A DNA stretch of 35,717 bases from Lacticaseibacillus jixianensis. GTDB lineage: Bacteria; Bacillota; Bacilli; Lactobacillales; Lactobacillaceae. The stretch is taken from NCBI RefSeq assembly GCF_003946485.1, contig NZ_RHOJ01000028.1, forward strand, positions 1 to 35,717, read 5' to 3'. This document shows, in pieces, positions 16,522 through 23,455 of the stretch; within the stretch, counting starts at the first letter, position 1, and each line of letters starts with the position of its first letter. The notes beneath the pieces were generated by a model. It did not search any database and was not told the origin of the DNA. It was given only the letters and a program-made list of their open reading frames with translations. Both the position numbers and the translations under genes were made by a program.

Positions 16522-16542
16522 TGCGCACCTTAACTGGGCTCT

Positions 16543-16691
16543 GGGTTCGCAACGCGGGAGCAGGTAGCTACGCTCAAGCCATCGTCGGCAGAAAACGCCG
16601 ACAATGCCGTGAGCTATGATCAGCTTGTAGCGCACAGCGCGTACAGGCTGACATGCGTAGCGGCTAGCCATCCCGCTAAGTGCGCGAACCC
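16543..16691 (+). repeat. Repeat element 2 (long type)
   Basis: Outer helix GGGTTCGC (16543-16550) with GCGAACCC (16684-16691). Second helix GCGGGA (16554-16559) with TCCCGC (16671-16676). Inside are two side hairpins: GTCGGC/GCCGAC (16584-16602) and the long CAGCTTGTAGCGC/GCGCGTACAGGCTG stem (16621-16650). Confidence 0.75.
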
Positions 16692-16712
16692 TGCGCACCT
16701 TAACTGGGCTTC

Positions 16713-16816
16713 GGGTTCGCCACGCGGGAGCAGCTAACTACGCCGCGAGCCTCGCCGCCAAAAAGCGGCGGCAATGCTCGCGGCTAGGTTACCTGTCCCG
16801 CTAAGTGCGCGAACCC
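16713..16816 (+). repeat. Repeat element 3 (short type)
   Basis: Outer helix GGGTTCGC (16713-16720) with GCGAACCC (16809-16816). Second helix GCGGGA (16724-16729) with TCCCGC (16796-16801). Third helix TAAC/GTTA, then the TAC/TAG internal loop (16739-16741 and 16785-16787), then GCCGCGAGC/GCTCGCGGC, the CTC/AAT loop and GCCGCC/GGCGGC. Confidence 0.75.
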
Positions 16817-16837
16817 TGCGCACCTTAACTGGGCTTC

Positions 16838-16986
16838 GGGCTGGCAACGCGGGAGTGGCTAGCTACGCCCAACGCCTCGAAGCCAAAGTGCGGCTTCAAT
16901 GCCGTGAGCTATGATCAGCTTGTAGCGCACAGCGCGTACAAGCTGACATGCGTAGCGGCTAGCCATCCCGCTAAAACCGCCAGCCC
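16838..16986 (+). repeat. Repeat element 4 (long type, array end)
   Basis: Outer helix GGGCTGGC (16838-16845) with GCCAGCCC (16979-16986), a third variant of this helix. Second helix GCGGGA with TCCCGC, extended by TGGCTAGC/GGCTAGCCA. Inner hairpins GAAGCC/GGCTTC (16879-16897) and CAGCTTGTAGCGC/GCGCGTACAAGCTG. The 3' internal loop is TAAAACC rather than TAAGTGC. Confidence 0.75.
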
Positions 16987-16994
16987 TGCGCACC

Positions 16995-17300
16995 TTATAT
17001 TCGATCCAGCGTGACCAGTTTGCCCGTTTCGGCCACGGTGAAGTGGAAGGTGCCGCTGGTCGTCGTCACCCCGCCGCGGTAGCTGGCCATGAGTTTGCCG
17101 TCGACCAAGCTGCCGTCTGGGTTCATGTCGATCCAGCCGCCAGTGATCGTGCTCGGGGCGGCGAGCTGAGTTTTGATGGTTTTGAATAACCGGTTGGGCA
17201 GACGCCGGTGCCAGTAGTCGTGGTTTTGAATCGCGTAGGCGGCAGTCAGCGCGGCGAGGCTCAAACTACCAAGGGTCAACCAAGTGGATTTTTTCATCAT
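16995..17300 (-). CDS. Small secreted or membrane-anchored protein, unknown function
   Basis: The product is 101 residues (100 if the second ATG is used). The N-terminus MMKKSTWLTLGSLSLAALTAAYA is a signal peptide or single anchor. The rest (about 80 residues) is a small beta-rich domain with GGWIDMNPDGSLVDGKLMASYRGG and a GTFHFTVAETGKLV segment, so it probably acts outside the membrane. AGGAGCGGG lies just upstream. It is divergent from ytpP. Its stop codon overlaps the end of the repeat array, and no ordinary terminator follows. I do not recognise the family with certainty. Confidence 0.72.
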   Translation of the reverse strand: MMKKSTWLTLGSLSLAALTAAYAIQNHDYWHRRLPNRLFKTIKTQLAAPSTITGGWIDMNPDGSLVDGKLMASYRGGVTTTSGTFHFTVAETGKLVTLDRI

Positions 17301-17319
17301 ACCCGCTCCTTTTGGGCTT

Positions 17320-17325
17320 AGTATA
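17320..17325 (-). promoter_or_regulatory. -10 box of the small exported protein gene
   Basis: Read on the minus strand, TATACT lies 20 bases before the start codon. No clear -35 box was seen. It faces the ytpP promoter. Confidence 0.45.
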
Positions 17326-17347
17326 ATCGAAAAACCGCAGCGCCGCA

Positions 17348-17376
17348 TTGCTAAATTGCTGATCAGTGAGTATAAT
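17348..17376 (+). promoter_or_regulatory. Sigma-A promoter of ytpP-ytpR
   Basis: TTGCTA (17348-17353) and perfect TATAAT (17371-17376) are 17 bases apart, 35 bases before the ytpP start. Confidence 0.75.
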
Positions 17377-17410
17377 ATCCTTATTAAAAGTTAGCAGGAG
17401 GCACACCATT

Positions 17411-17728
17411 ATGAAAAAATTCGCAAGCAACGCGGAGATCCTCGAAGCGGCCAAGGCGCCGGGCAAGCAGATGCTGTTCTTTTCAGCAGACTGGTGCCCG
17501 GATTGCCGGTTCATCAAGCCGGCGATGCCAGAGGTCGAAAAGGACTTCGCGGATTACAACTTTATCTATGTGGACCGTGATGATAACATTGAGGTCGCGC
17601 AGCAGATGGGGGTCATGGGGATCCCTAGCTTCATCGCGTTTGAAGACGGCAAGGAAATTGGCCGTTTCGTCAATAAAGACCGCAAGACCAAGCAAGAGGT
17701 CGAAGACTTCATTAGCAGCCTGGCCTAA
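17411..17728 (+). CDS. ytpP: Thioredoxin-like protein YtpP
   Basis: The product is 105 residues with a thioredoxin fold. The active site is WCPDC (C29, C32), differing from the WCGPC of thioredoxin A and typical of the YtpP branch. The cis-proline is in GIPSFIAFEDG. It probably acts as a cytoplasmic thiol-disulfide reductase; in some Firmicutes this type also reduces low-molecular-weight thiol disulfides. AGGAGG lies nine bases before ATG 17411. ytpR follows 21 bases after the stop, as in Bacillus. Confidence 0.92.
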   Translation: MKKFASNAEILEAAKAPGKQMLFFSADWCPDCRFIKPAMPEVEKDFADYNFIYVDRDDNIEVAQQMGVMGIPSFIAFEDGKEIGRFVNKDRKTKQEVEDFISSLA

Positions 17729-17749
17729 GTCATTGGGGAGGAACTTTTT

Positions 17750-18382
17750 TTGATCACGAGTTATAACAAAGCCGCCTGGGGCGACACACTGATCGCGGTC
17801 CTGGCGCCGGATCAGCCGGAGCAGACCGTTAAAACAGCTGGCGCCATCGCCGGGATCTACGATGCGAAGGGCAATCCACTGGGCTTCAACTTTTTCAACG
17901 TGAGCGCAGTGGTGCCAATCGAAGGCCGCGGCCAGGTGACACTGACTGAAACCCAGCGTCTCGCCTTGAACGACGCCATCACGGCTGCCGGCCTGCCTGG
18001 CGCGTTGCCGCTGGCAGAGAGTCCGAAGTTCGTGATCGGGAAAATCGTCGCCTTCAAGGCGCACCCGAAGTCAGATCACCTGCACATCACCCAGGTCGAC
18101 TTTGGCTCGTTCCAAAAGCAGATCGTTTGCGGCGCGCCTAATGCCGCTTTGGGCGAAACCGTCGTTGCCGCCTTGCCAGGCGCAATGATGCCAGACGGCA
18201 AGATCATCTGGCCGGGTGAGCTGATGGGCGTTGAAAGCGACGGCATGCTGAGCTCGGCGCGCGAGCTCGGGATCCCAGGCGCACCGGACAAGCGCGGTAT
18301 CCTGCTGATGCCGGACTCGCTCCCGGCCGGCACCCCGTTTGATTTTACCAAGGCCGAGGCCGTCGTTGCCGCGCAGGCGTAA
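17750..18382 (+). CDS. ytpR: YtpR, tRNA-binding-domain protein
   Basis: The product is 210 residues. The first 90 form the DUF4479-type domain; the rest is an OB-fold tRNA-binding domain like the N-terminus of PheT: VIGKIVAFKAHPKSDHLHI, QIVCGAPNA, GVESDGMLSSARELGI and LLMPDSLPAGTPF. Its biological role is not settled; RNA binding is likely. The start is TTG 17750 with GGGGAGG eight bases upstream. A terminator follows. Confidence 0.92.
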   Translation: MITSYNKAAWGDTLIAVLAPDQPEQTVKTAGAIAGIYDAKGNPLGFNFFNVSAVVPIEGRGQVTLTETQRLALNDAITAAGLPGALPLAESPKFVIGKIVAFKAHPKSDHLHITQVDFGSFQKQIVCGAPNAALGETVVAALPGAMMPDGKIIWPGELMGVESDGMLSSARELGIPGAPDKRGILLMPDSLPAGTPFDFTKAEAVVAAQA

Positions 18383-18422
18383 CTGTAATGTGAGCTGCTG
18401 GTTTAGCCAAAATAAAGAGGGT

Positions 18423-18470
18423 CCTCGCACCACGATTCGTTTTTGGAATCGTGGTGGGGGGATTTTTTTT
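18423..18470 (+). terminator. Terminator after ytpR
   Basis: CACCACGATTC (18428-18438) pairs with GAATCGTGGTG (18447-18456) and is followed by a run of eight T. It resembles the terminators at 4446-4509 and 34163-34208. Confidence 0.9.
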
Positions 18471-18625
18471 GAAGGTGCGCAGGGTCGACGGTTTTAGCGG
18501 GATGGGTAGCCTAGCCGGGTGCTTTACTCGCAAAGCGAGTGAAGCGCCAGGCGTAGCTAGCCACTCCCGCGTTGTCGACCCGCAGCCCGATTACGCCAAG
18601 GTGCGCAGGGTCGACGGTCTTAGCC
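18471..18625 (-). repeat. Second copy of the structured intergenic repeat, opposite orientation
   Basis: On the minus strand two junction copies start at 18624 and 18498, 126 apart. The element between them has outer helix GGGTCGAC (minus 18581-18574) with GTCGACCC (minus 18489-18482), second helix GCGGGA/TCCCGC, third helix TAGC/GCTA, and the TAC/TAG internal loop (minus 18555-18553 and 18513-18511). A terminal hairpin ACTCGC/GCGAGT closes it. As in the main array, the last junction carries TAAAACC and ends TGCGCACCTT. It begins right after the ytpR terminator. Confidence 0.8.
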
Positions 18626-18771
18626 CGACGATTAGTTTAAAGGTGCAGAGCGGCCGCGTCTGCTGGCCAGGTGCGGCTACCTGCCGTCGTGCCCCAGCGG
18701 CGTGTCTTGGCCCACGCGTGCCAAGGCCAATGAGGCCGCGCCTCTTTGCCGCTGGTCACCAAAAGTGAAAA
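18626..18771. repeat. G+C-rich hairpin region, perhaps degenerate repeat copies
   Basis: The segment contains nested inverted repeats: GCAGA/TCTGC near 18645-18662, CCAGCGGC/GCCGCTGG near 18695-18757, and CTTGGC/GCCAAG near 18708-18725. On the minus strand CTGCACCTTTAAACT near 18633-18647 looks like a worn copy of the junction sequence. There is no credible gene here. Confidence 0.4.
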
Positions 18772-18820
18772 GCCGTCTCATTATGGTGAAGAAAATGATG
18801 CTCATTTTCATAAACGGCGG
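18772..18820. other. Inverted repeat upstream of sftA
   Basis: GCCGT (about 18773) pairs with ACGGC (about 18814), and inside GAAAATGA pairs with TCATTTTC around TGC. It is not followed by T, so it is not a terminator. It lies 20 bases before the sftA -10 box and could be an operator. Confidence 0.4.
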
Positions 18821-18839
18821 CGGTCCCGCTTTCGCCGTA

Positions 18840-18848
18840 TGCTAGAAT
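18840..18848 (+). promoter_or_regulatory. Extended -10 promoter of sftA
   Basis: TGCTAGAAT carries the TGN extension and the hexamer TAGAAT (18843-18848), 32 bases before the start codon. No good -35 box was seen. Confidence 0.5.
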
Positions 18849-18880
18849 GGTAAAAGAATATTCAGGAAGGGAGCCTTGGC

Positions 18881-21190
18881 ATGCCGCATTATGATGGGCC
18901 GGTCTTTCACCGGCCAAACCAGCCAGCACCGGCGGACTATCCGCTGCCGCCGCGCGCACATCGGCCCAAGCACGAGAAAGAGGCGGATGCGCCTGATCGC
19001 TTCGCCGTCGCGCCGATGGACGCCTTAAAGACCCCGGCCAGTGTGACTAACCGTGACCACAAGCCGGTTGTCGATTACGCGCAGGTGATTGCCGCCTTGA
19101 CCGCTGCTCCCGCGCAGTTGTACATCCCTGACGATGGCACCAGCGATGCGTCGTGGGCCGCAGCGGATGCACCCACTGCTCAGCTGCCGATCAGTGAGGC
19201 CGCGAGCGGCAGCACTGAGGCGACTGAAGCTGCCGAGGAGACTGGCCCAGTGGCTGGCGGTCAGGTGAACCCGGCTCACGCGGGTGAAGCAACCCCGCCT
19301 GAAGCATCGGCGGCTCAGCAGGTCACCGAAAAAAGCGGGCCCGTGGAAGCGCCGGCCCTAGGTCTGTCTGCGCGCCGCAGTGCGGCACCAGCTCCGGCAG
19401 AGGTCGACCGCGAATTGGCCCAGACCGCGCCTTTGACCCGCCTCAAGGAGGCGGACGGCCGGGTGCCGGCTACGGTGTCGGAACTGTTGCGCCACGGCGT
19501 GAAGCAGGCGCCAGCGACCGGGCGGTGGTCGGTTCAAGCGCCGCGCTTTCCCCGGCCACCGCTGACCAAGCAGCCACAGCCGGCCGCTGCAAGTCGTGGG
19601 CCCATCCCCACGCGCCAGGCGGTTCAGGCTGAAGGCGGGCCGTCAGCGGCCGCAAACGGCGCAGCTCGTGAAGCCGCAAAGAAACCAACGTCAGCTCCCA
19701 CTCACGCTGCTGGCCAAGCTGACCGGCAAGGGGCAGGGACCCAGCCAGCCGCACATTCGGTTGGCACTGCCGCCTACCAGCTGCCGCCGCTCTCACTGTT
19801 GAAAGCGCCGGTGCAGGTCGACGCCCAGGCTCAGGCCGATTGGGTCGCGGCCCAAACCAAGCTGCTCAATTCTGCACTGGCGAACTTTCACGTCGACGCG
19901 GCAGTGGTGGCCAACACGGTGGGGCCGACGGTGACGCAGTTTCAGCTGAAGCTGGCGCCTGGCGTGAAGGTCAGCAAGATCACCAACCTTCAGGACGACC
20001 TGAAGTTGGCGCTGGCCGCGCGCGACATTCGCATTGAGGCCCCCATCCCTGGGCACAACACCGTCGGCATCGAGATCCCGAACTTGAAACCGCGGCCGGT
20101 CATGCTCAAGGAAGTGCTAGCCGCACCGGTGTTCCAGCAGGCGGCTTCGCCTTTGACGGTGGCCCTCGGGGTCAACTTATTTGGCCAACCAGTGGTGGCC
20201 AACTTGGCGAAAATGCCGCACGGCCTGATCGCCGGGGCGACGGGCGCCGGCAAGTCGGTGTTCATCAACAGCCTGATCACGTCGCTGCTGTATAAAGCAA
20301 CACCGCGCCAGGTCCGGCTGCTGTTGATCGACCCCAAGGCCGTGGAGCTGGCCGTGTACGATGGGCTGCCGCATTTGGTCGCACCGGTGGTGTCCGATCC
20401 GAAAAGTGCCAGCGCGGCCCTGAAGTGGGTGGTGGACGAAATGGAGCGGCGGTATCAGAAGATGGCGGCGGCCCACGCCCGCAGTTTGGCGCAGTTCAAC
20501 GCGCTGGCCCGCCAGCACGGCCACGATAGTCTCGTGATGCCGAGCATCGTCGTCATCATTGATGAGCTGGCCGACCTGATGCTGGTGGCCGCCAGCGAGA
20601 TCCAGGATTACATCGCGCGCATCACCGCCAAGGCCCGGGCGGCTGGGATTCACCTGATCGTCGCCACCCAGCGGCCGAGCGTGGATGTGATCACTGGGAC
20701 CATCAAGAACAACATCCCCACCCGGATCGCCTTCATGGTCGCCAGTCAGGTCGACTCGCGCACCATCATCGACCACGCGGGGGCCGAAAGTTTGCTGGGC
20801 CGCGGCGACATGCTGTACCTGGGCAACGGCGCGAGCCAGCCCGTGCGGCTGCAGGGGACATTCATCGACCCCGAGCTGGAACAGATCACGGCGTTTGTGC
20901 GGGAGCAGGAGCCGCCGCATTACCTGTTTGATCCGCACCAACTGGTCAAAAAGGCGCAGGCGGTGGAGGCCCAAGACGACCTGTTTCCGCAAGTGCTAAA
21001 ATATGTGGCGGGGGTCGAGACCGTTTCGACGTCAGCGCTTCAGCGGCAGTTTAGCATCGGGTACAACCGCGCTGCCAAGCTGATCGACGAGCTGGCCGCC
21101 CGCCACTACGTTTCCGCGCAAAACGGCGCCAAGCCGCGCGACGTGTACATCAATCAACAAGACCTGCCGACGCCTCACGACGCCGACTGA
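18881..21190 (+). CDS. sftA: DNA translocase SftA (FtsK/SpoIIIE family, soluble form)
   Basis: It moves chromosomal DNA away from the closing septum. The product is 769 residues and has no membrane segments, unlike FtsK or SpoIIIE. The first 280 residues or so are low-complexity, rich in Ala, Pro, Glu and Thr, and probably disordered. The alpha/beta motor follows: VANTVGPTVTQFQLKLAPGV, Walker A GATGAGKS at about residue 452-459, Walker B VVIIDELADLM, and RPSVDVITGTIKNNIPTRIAF. The C-terminal gamma winged helix reads TSALQRQFSIGYNRAAKLIDELA. AGGAAGGGAG precedes ATG 18881. Position between ytpR and murC matches sftA (ytpS) of Bacillus. Confidence 0.93.
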   Translation: MPHYDGPVFHRPNQPAPADYPLPPRAHRPKHEKEADAPDRFAVAPMDALKTPASVTNRDHKPVVDYAQVIAALTAAPAQLYIPDDGTSDASWAAADAPTAQLPISEAASGSTEATEAAEETGPVAGGQVNPAHAGEATPPEASAAQQVTEKSGPVEAPALGLSARRSAAPAPAEVDRELAQTAPLTRLKEADGRVPATVSELLRHGVKQAPATGRWSVQAPRFPRPPLTKQPQPAAASRGPIPTRQAVQAEGGPSAAANGAAREAAKKPTSAPTHAAGQADRQGAGTQPAAHSVGTAAYQLPPLSLLKAPVQVDAQAQADWVAAQTKLLNSALANFHVDAAVVANTVGPTVTQFQLKLAPGVKVSKITNLQDDLKLALAARDIRIEAPIPGHNTVGIEIPNLKPRPVMLKEVLAAPVFQQAASPLTVALGVNLFGQPVVANLAKMPHGLIAGATGAGKSVFINSLITSLLYKATPRQVRLLLIDPKAVELAVYDGLPHLVAPVVSDPKSASAALKWVVDEMERRYQKMAAAHARSLAQFNALARQHGHDSLVMPSIVVIIDELADLMLVAASEIQDYIARITAKARAAGIHLIVATQRPSVDVITGTIKNNIPTRIAFMVASQVDSRTIIDHAGAESLLGRGDMLYLGNGASQPVRLQGTFIDPELEQITAFVREQEPPHYLFDPHQLVKKAQAVEAQDDLFPQVLKYVAGVETVSTSALQRQFSIGYNRAAKLIDELAARHYVSAQNGAKPRDVYINQQDLPTPHDAD

Positions 21191-21207
21191 AAGGGTAGAA
21201 GTAGACA

Positions 21208-22518
21208 ATGACAGAGGAAATCGATTATTTTATCGGCATTAAAGGTTCGGGGATGAGTGCGCTCGCACTGATCCTCCATGACTTGGGTCACACCGTGCTT
21301 GGCTCGGACATCACCCAGTACACTTTCACTCAGCGCGGTCTTGAAGCCGCCGGGATCAAGACGCTCCCGTTTGACGCCGACAACATTAAGCCCGGCTACA
21401 CCATTATCTGTGGCAATAGTTTCACGGACGAGCATCCTGAAGTGCGGCGCGCCAAGGAACTGGGCCTGCCGTTTTACCGGTACCACGAGTACCTGGGCAA
21501 GCTGCTGGCCCATTACACCAGTATCGGTGTGGCCGGCGCGCACGGTAAGACGTCCACGACCGGGCTGCTCGCGCACACGCTCAGTGGGATCGACAAGACC
21601 TCTTACCTGATCGGCGACGGCACGGGTAAGGGCACGAAGGACTCAAAGTTCTTCGTGTTTGAAGCCGACGAGTATCGGCGCCACTTCCTGGCCTATCACC
21701 CAGACTACCTGATCGCCACCAACATCGATTTTGATCACCCGGACTACTACACCGGGATCGAGGACGTGTACGACGCGTTCGAGACCGAGGCCAGTCAGGT
21801 CAAGAAGGCCATTTTTGCCTGGGGCGACGACAAGTGGCTCCGCAAGCTGACCGCGCAGGTGCCGATCTACTACTACGGGCTGTCGGACCAAGACGACTAC
21901 CAGGCCAAAAACGTGGTGCGGACGACCGAGGGTTCCACTTTCGACGCCTATCACGACGGCCACAAGATCGGCCGCTTCTTCGTGCCGCTGTTTGGGGAAC
22001 ACAGCGTGCTGAACGCGCTGGCCGTGGTGGCTGTCAGCGATGCCGAAGGGCTCAATCCCGAATACATCGCCCGCGAGCTGGCCGGCTTCAAGGGCGTTAA
22101 GCGGCGCTTCTCCGAGACGGAAGTGAACGGGACCGTGATCATCGACGATTACGCGCACCATCCAAACGAAATCAAGGCGACGCTGGACGCTGCCCGCCAG
22201 AAATTTCCGAATAAGGAGATCGTGGCGGTCTTCCAGCCGCACACCTACTCCCGGACGATCGCTTACCTGGACGAATTCGGCGCGGTGCTTGACACCGCCG
22301 ATGCCGTCTTCGTCACCCCGATCTTCAGCTCGGCGCGCGAAACGTCCGGCTCGGTTTCGGCCGAAGACGTGGTCGCTAAGGTGCAAAAGGGCGGTCAGGT
22401 CCTGCACCTCGAAGACGTCTCACCGCTGCTGGCCCACAAGGACGGGGTCCTCGTCTTCATGGGCGCCGGCGACGTGCAAAAGTACGAAACGGCCTTCAAG
22501 GCGCTGCTGCAAAAGTGA
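21208..22518 (+). CDS. murC: UDP-N-acetylmuramate--L-alanine ligase
   Basis: MurC adds L-alanine to UDP-MurNAc, the first peptide step of peptidoglycan synthesis, in the cytoplasm. The product is 436 residues. The N-terminal Rossmann domain begins [16 protein letters not shown]. The ATP-binding loop is [10 protein letters not shown]. The Mur motifs [20 protein letters not shown] and the C-terminal [13 protein letters not shown] and FQPHTYSRT are all present. It starts 17 bases after sftA, so cotranscription is likely. Confidence 0.96.
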   Translation: MTEEIDYFIGIKGSGMSALALILHDLGHTVLGSDITQYTFTQRGLEAAGIKTLPFDADNIKPGYTIICGNSFTDEHPEVRRAKELGLPFYRYHEYLGKLLAHYTSIGVAGAHGKTSTTGLLAHTLSGIDKTSYLIGDGTGKGTKDSKFFVFEADEYRRHFLAYHPDYLIATNIDFDHPDYYTGIEDVYDAFETEASQVKKAIFAWGDDKWLRKLTAQVPIYYYGLSDQDDYQAKNVVRTTEGSTFDAYHDGHKIGRFFVPLFGEHSVLNALAVVAVSDAEGLNPEYIARELAGFKGVKRRFSETEVNGTVIIDDYAHHPNEIKATLDAARQKFPNKEIVAVFQPHTYSRTIAYLDEFGAVLDTADAVFVTPIFSSARETSGSVSAEDVVAKVQKGGQVLHLEDVSPLLAHKDGVLVFMGAGDVQKYETAFKALLQK

Positions 22519-22573
22519 TCCCGGCTGCCGCCGGCCCAGGGCAAGCACCGGTCAATCTCAGCCTAAAGTCCAA

Positions 22574-22601
22574 CTGAAAACGCGACTGAGTTTGGTATAA
22601 T
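22574..22601 (+). promoter_or_regulatory. Promoter of the Bax-inhibitor-like gene
   Basis: Perfect TATAAT at 22596-22601 with a TGG extension just before it, and CTGAAA at 22574-22579 as a possible -35 with 16-base spacing. Confidence 0.6.
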
Positions 22602-22630
22602 AGGCTCAAGTATTCGAAAGGACTGATTTC

Positions 22631-23341
22631 ATGCAAGAGGAACGGCGTGTCGTCAATGATTCCGGGTTGACTGGGTTTTTCAACCGGGTGTATTCAACAA
22701 TGGGGCTGGGCTTGCTGCTGACGGCGGTGGTCTCTTACCTGCTGGGAACGGTGTTCCTACCGCAGTACGTCGGCTTCATCAGCCAGCATCCTGTCATGTT
22801 CTACGTGCTCGTGTTCCTGCCGATCCTTCTTTCGTTCGGCGTCAGTAGCCGGCGCGCCCAGCAGAACGCCGCGTATGCGAGCCTGATGTTCTACCTGATC
22901 TCGGCGAGTTACGGGGTCACGTTCACCGTGATCCTGATGTCCTACCGGCAGTCGATCGTGGCCATCTCGTTTCTGACCACGGCGGTGATCTTCATCACCA
23001 TGTCGGTCGTGGGCCGGACCACGCAGAAGGATCTGACCCACGCGGGGGCGATCGCCACTGCCGGGCTCGTTGGCGTGATCCTGCTAAGTCTGCTCAACAT
23101 GTTCCTGGGTTCTAGTCCGCTGATGTACCTCATCAGCTACGCCATTTTGGTCATCTTCATCGTGATGACGGCATTTGACACCCAAAAGCTCAAGCGCATC
23201 TACCTCACGGCGGACAGCCGCGGCGGGGATTTGGTCAACACCAACAGTTTGGCCGTCCAAGGCGCCCTGGCGCTGTACCTGGACTTCCTCAACATTTTCT
23301 TGGCGCTTCTGCAAATCTTCGGCGGCTCGGATCGGCGTTAA
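22631..23341 (+). CDS. Bax inhibitor-1/YccA-family membrane protein
   Basis: The product is 236 residues with about seven membrane segments. Family features include the N-terminal FFNRVYSTMGLGLLLTA, the central YASLMFYLISASYGVTFTVI, and the C-terminal TAFDTQKLKRIY with the aspartate of the proposed pH-sensitive pair, ending GALALYLDFLNIFLALLQIFG. Characterised relatives act as calcium or proton leaks or as FtsH-associated factors; the role here is unknown. GAAAGGA precedes the ATG. It has its own promoter and terminator. Confidence 0.9.
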   Translation: MQEERRVVNDSGLTGFFNRVYSTMGLGLLLTAVVSYLLGTVFLPQYVGFISQHPVMFYVLVFLPILLSFGVSSRRAQQNAAYASLMFYLISASYGVTFTVILMSYRQSIVAISFLTTAVIFITMSVVGRTTQKDLTHAGAIATAGLVGVILLSLLNMFLGSSPLMYLISYAILVIFIVMTAFDTQKLKRIYLTADSRGGDLVNTNSLAVQGALALYLDFLNIFLALLQIFGGSDRR

Positions 23342-23368
23342 CCGCTGAGCAGTAAGCAAACGCCAGGC

Positions 23369-23396
23369 AAGCCTCACCTTCGTGGTGGGGCTTTTT
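23369..23396 (+). terminator. Terminator before polA
   Basis: AAGCCTCACC pairs with GGTGGGGCTT around TTCGT, followed by TTTT. Confidence 0.88.
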
Positions 23397-23423
23397 GCTT
23401 GCCGTAAAAAGCGGGCGCGGGTC

Positions 23424-23432
23424 TGCTATAAT
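23424..23432 (+). promoter_or_regulatory. Extended -10 promoter of polA
   Basis: TGCTATAAT combines the TGN extension with a perfect -10 hexamer (23427-23432), 24 bases before the polA start. Confidence 0.65.
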
Positions 23433-23455
23433 GAAAGGCAGAACAGGAGGCAGCT

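Larger units (their letters stand above)
16379..16996 (+). repeat. Tandem array of structured intergenic repeats (five junction copies, four elements)
   Basis: The junction GCTAAGTGCGCGAACCC followed by TGCGCACCTTA starts at 16379, 16505, 16675, 16800 and 16970, giving spacings of 126, 170, 125 and 170. Between junctions lie four elements that each fold as a long hairpin (listed separately). The outermost arms read GGGNNNNC at the 5' side and GNNNNCCC at the 3' side, and the variable bases change together. The first junction has no 5' partner and the last one carries TAAAACC instead of TAAGTGC. The array fills the whole gap between convergent trmB and the 16995-17300 gene and its last bases overlap that gene's stop codon. 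No protein-coding signal is convincing here. Confidence 0.85.

Noticed and set aside
16192-16698. Minus-strand open frames inside and beside the repeat array
   Set aside because: They translate repeat sequence, are Arg/Cys-rich, lack ribosome binding sites and overlap trmB or repeat stems.
16379-16996. CRISPR array
   Set aside because: Junctions are about 30 bases but the intervals are 97-140 bases, fold into hairpins, and resemble one another. No cas gene is near.
16350-17000. Insertion sequence or MITE
   Set aside because: No transposase, no single pair of terminal inverted repeats with target duplication around the cluster; the structure is tandem. A mobile origin of single elements remains possible.
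18451-18768. Plus-strand open frame of about 105 codons over the second repeat cluster
   Set aside because: It repeats a KVRRVDG peptide only because it crosses two junction copies; it starts inside the terminator stem and has no ribosome binding site.
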